A program made the position numbers and the translations under genes. A model generated the notes under the pieces. It was not told the DNA's origin. It saw only the letters and a program-made list of their open reading frames with translations, and did not search any database. This document shows positions 7,386-8,108 of a stretch of DNA of 8,108 nucleotides, piece by piece; position 1 is the stretch's first letter, and every line of letters begins with the position of its first letter. The stretch is from an uncultured Campylobacteraceae bacterium (GTDB taxonomy: Bacteria; Campylobacterota; Campylobacteria; Campylobacterales; Arcobacteraceae), in contig CAJXPH010000123.1 of assembly GCA_913057765.1 (NCBI GenBank), positions 1-8,108 of the forward strand, given 5' to 3'.

Positions 7386-7477
7386 TTAAAAGTAGAGCAT
7401 GATAAGTGCTTGGTTAATCTAAATTGATATAAGATAGTTTTAGATATAATCGCAAAAATATAAATTGAAGGTAATAA
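7386..7477 (+). promoter_or_regulatory. Promoter region of purS-purQ
   Basis: A perfect TATAAT -10 box lies at 7445-7450, with a start expected near 7457 and a leader of about 20 bases. TTGATA at 7424-7429 resembles a -35 box, but the spacing is only 15 bases. GAAGG (7467-7471) precedes the purS ATG by 6 bases. The leader is too short for a riboswitch, and no clear terminator was seen after purC, so purS and purQ may also be reached by read-through. Confidence 0.6.
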
Positions 7478-7723
7478 ATGAAAGCAATTGTAAACGTAGC
7501 ATTAAAACAAGGTGTATTAGACGATCAAGGTAAAGCAACTCATCATGCATTAGATACTTTAGGATTTAAAGAAGTTGTTAAAGATGTTAGAATTGGTAAA
7601 CAAATTATTATGGAACTTAATTCAACAAACAAAGAAGATGCAAATGCTGAAGTTGTAAAAATGTGTCAAAAACTTTTAGCAAATACAGTTATTGAAGATT
7701 ACAATATTGAAATTATAGGTTAA
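7478..7723 (+). CDS. purS: FGAM synthase subunit PurS
   Basis: PurS is the small structural subunit of the three-part phosphoribosylformylglycinamidine synthase (PurS-PurQ-PurL), which converts FGAR to FGAM with glutamine-derived ammonia. The 81-residue length is usual. Hallmarks are NVALKQGVLDDQGKA (6-20), the ALDTLGF segment (24-30) and VRIGKQIIMEL (37-47). It is followed by purQ after 4 bases, as expected of an obligate complex. The presence of a separate PurS implies that a small-type PurL is encoded elsewhere; none is in the window. Confidence 0.96.
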   Translation: MKAIVNVALKQGVLDDQGKATHHALDTLGFKEVVKDVRIGKQIIMELNSTNKEDANAEVVKMCQKLLANTVIEDYNIEIIG

Positions 7724-7727
7724 GACT

Positions 7728-8060
7728 ATGAATGTAACAGTATTACAATTCCCAGGTACTAACTGTGAATATGACACTCAATATGCTTTCGAAAAATTAG
7801 GTTGTGATGTAACAATCCTTTGGCATAAAGAAACTACGCTTCCTAAGAATACAGATTTATTAGTAATCCCTGGTGGGTTCTCATATGGTGATTATTTAAG
7901 AAGTGGAGCAATTGCTAGATTTGCGAATATTATGGACTCAGTTCAAGAATATGCAGCTAAAGGTGGAAAAGTTTTAGGTATTTGTAATGGATTCCAAATT
8001 CTTTTAGAAGCTGGATTATTACCTGGTGCTATGAAAAGCAATGACACTTTACATTTTATC
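7728..8060 (+). CDS. purQ: FGAM synthase glutaminase subunit PurQ, 3' truncated
   Basis: PurQ is the class I glutamine amidotransferase that releases ammonia for PurL. Visible motifs are the N-terminal VLQFPGTNCEYDT (5-17), the oxyanion region VIPGGFSYGDYLRSGAIAR (46-64) and the nucleophile elbow GICNGFQIL with Cys86. Only 111 native codons are present, about half of the expected length, and the His/Glu part of the triad is missing. At 8061 the sequence passes into Nextera adapter, whose translation adds a false LSLIHI and stop codon. The truncation is an assembly edge and says nothing about gene function. The start lies 4 bases after the purS stop, with only a weak ATAGG upstream, so translation is probably coupled to purS. 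Confidence 0.96.
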
Positions 8061-8108
8061 CTGTCTCTTATACACATCTGACGCTGCCGACGAAGAGGAT
8101 AGTGTAGA
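8061..8108 (-). other. Illumina Nextera adapter (artefact, right end)
   Basis: Bases 8061-8093 are the exact reverse complement of the Read 1 transposase adapter, starting with the mosaic end CTGTCTCTTATACACATCT (8061-8079). AGAGGATA (8094-8101) is the reverse complement of the same i5 index as on the left, and 8102-8108 continues into the P5 arm. This is synthetic sequence and should be removed. Confidence 0.98.

Noticed and set aside
7394..7411. Hairpin AGCA/TGCT after purC as terminator
   Set aside because: The stem is only 4-5 pairs and no T-run follows.
7386..7477. Purine riboswitch or PurR-type operator before purS
   Set aside because: The predicted leader is only about 20 bases and I see no riboswitch core or recognised operator.
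8061..8081. C-terminal LSLIHI and stop codon of purQ as a natural short PurQ
   Set aside because: These codons are encoded by the adapter; the native frame is open at 8060.

Overview
The window looks like one short contig from a strongly AT-rich member of the Campylobacterota (epsilonproteobacteria), probably close to the Arcobacter group. This rests on the base and codon composition, the TATAAT promoters without clear -35 boxes, the compact operons, and the order ctpA-purC-purS-purQ, which I recall also from Campylobacter jejuni. The genus is an inference. The outermost bases are not biological: 1-43 and 8061-8108 are Illumina Nextera adapter in inverted orientation, with the same i5 index on both sides. 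The genomic part is 44-8060.

Region 1 (44-3382, plus strand) is a complete nitrate-type ABC importer. A secreted binding protein (nrtA-like) is followed by a 186-base gap holding two overlapping inverted repeats, then the permease (nrtB-like) and ATPase (nrtD-like) 11 bases apart. The binding protein has its own promoter region, with a palindrome about 30 bases upstream of the -10 box. The permease and ATPase resemble cyanobacterial NrtB and NrtD closely. The substrate is most likely nitrate; bicarbonate (the sister Cmp system) or another small anion is not excluded. A strong bidirectional terminator (3389-3445) closes the operon.

Region 2 (3452-5018, minus strand) is a two-gene operon. A single-pass membrane protein resembling YfgM comes first, then a lipoprotein with beta-propeller-like repeats resembling BamB. 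In E. coli yfgM and bamB are also neighbours, so the pair probably serves envelope protein folding and outer-membrane assembly.

Region 3 (5131-8060, plus strand) is divergent from region 2 across a 112-base promoter region. It starts with a periplasmic S41/CtpA processing protease. purC follows 8 bases later and looks co-transcribed. A separate promoter then serves purS and purQ, which are 4 bases apart; PurS and PurQ are subunits of FGAM synthase. purQ is cut off after 111 codons by the adapter.

No tRNA, rRNA, CRISPR array, insertion sequence or phage gene was seen, and no gene-free stretch exceeds 300 bases. I found no clear undescribed system. The points most worth a second look are the alternative hairpins between nrtA and nrtB, the YfgM/BamB-like pair facing ctpA, the palindrome upstream of nrtA, and the unusually long PurC.
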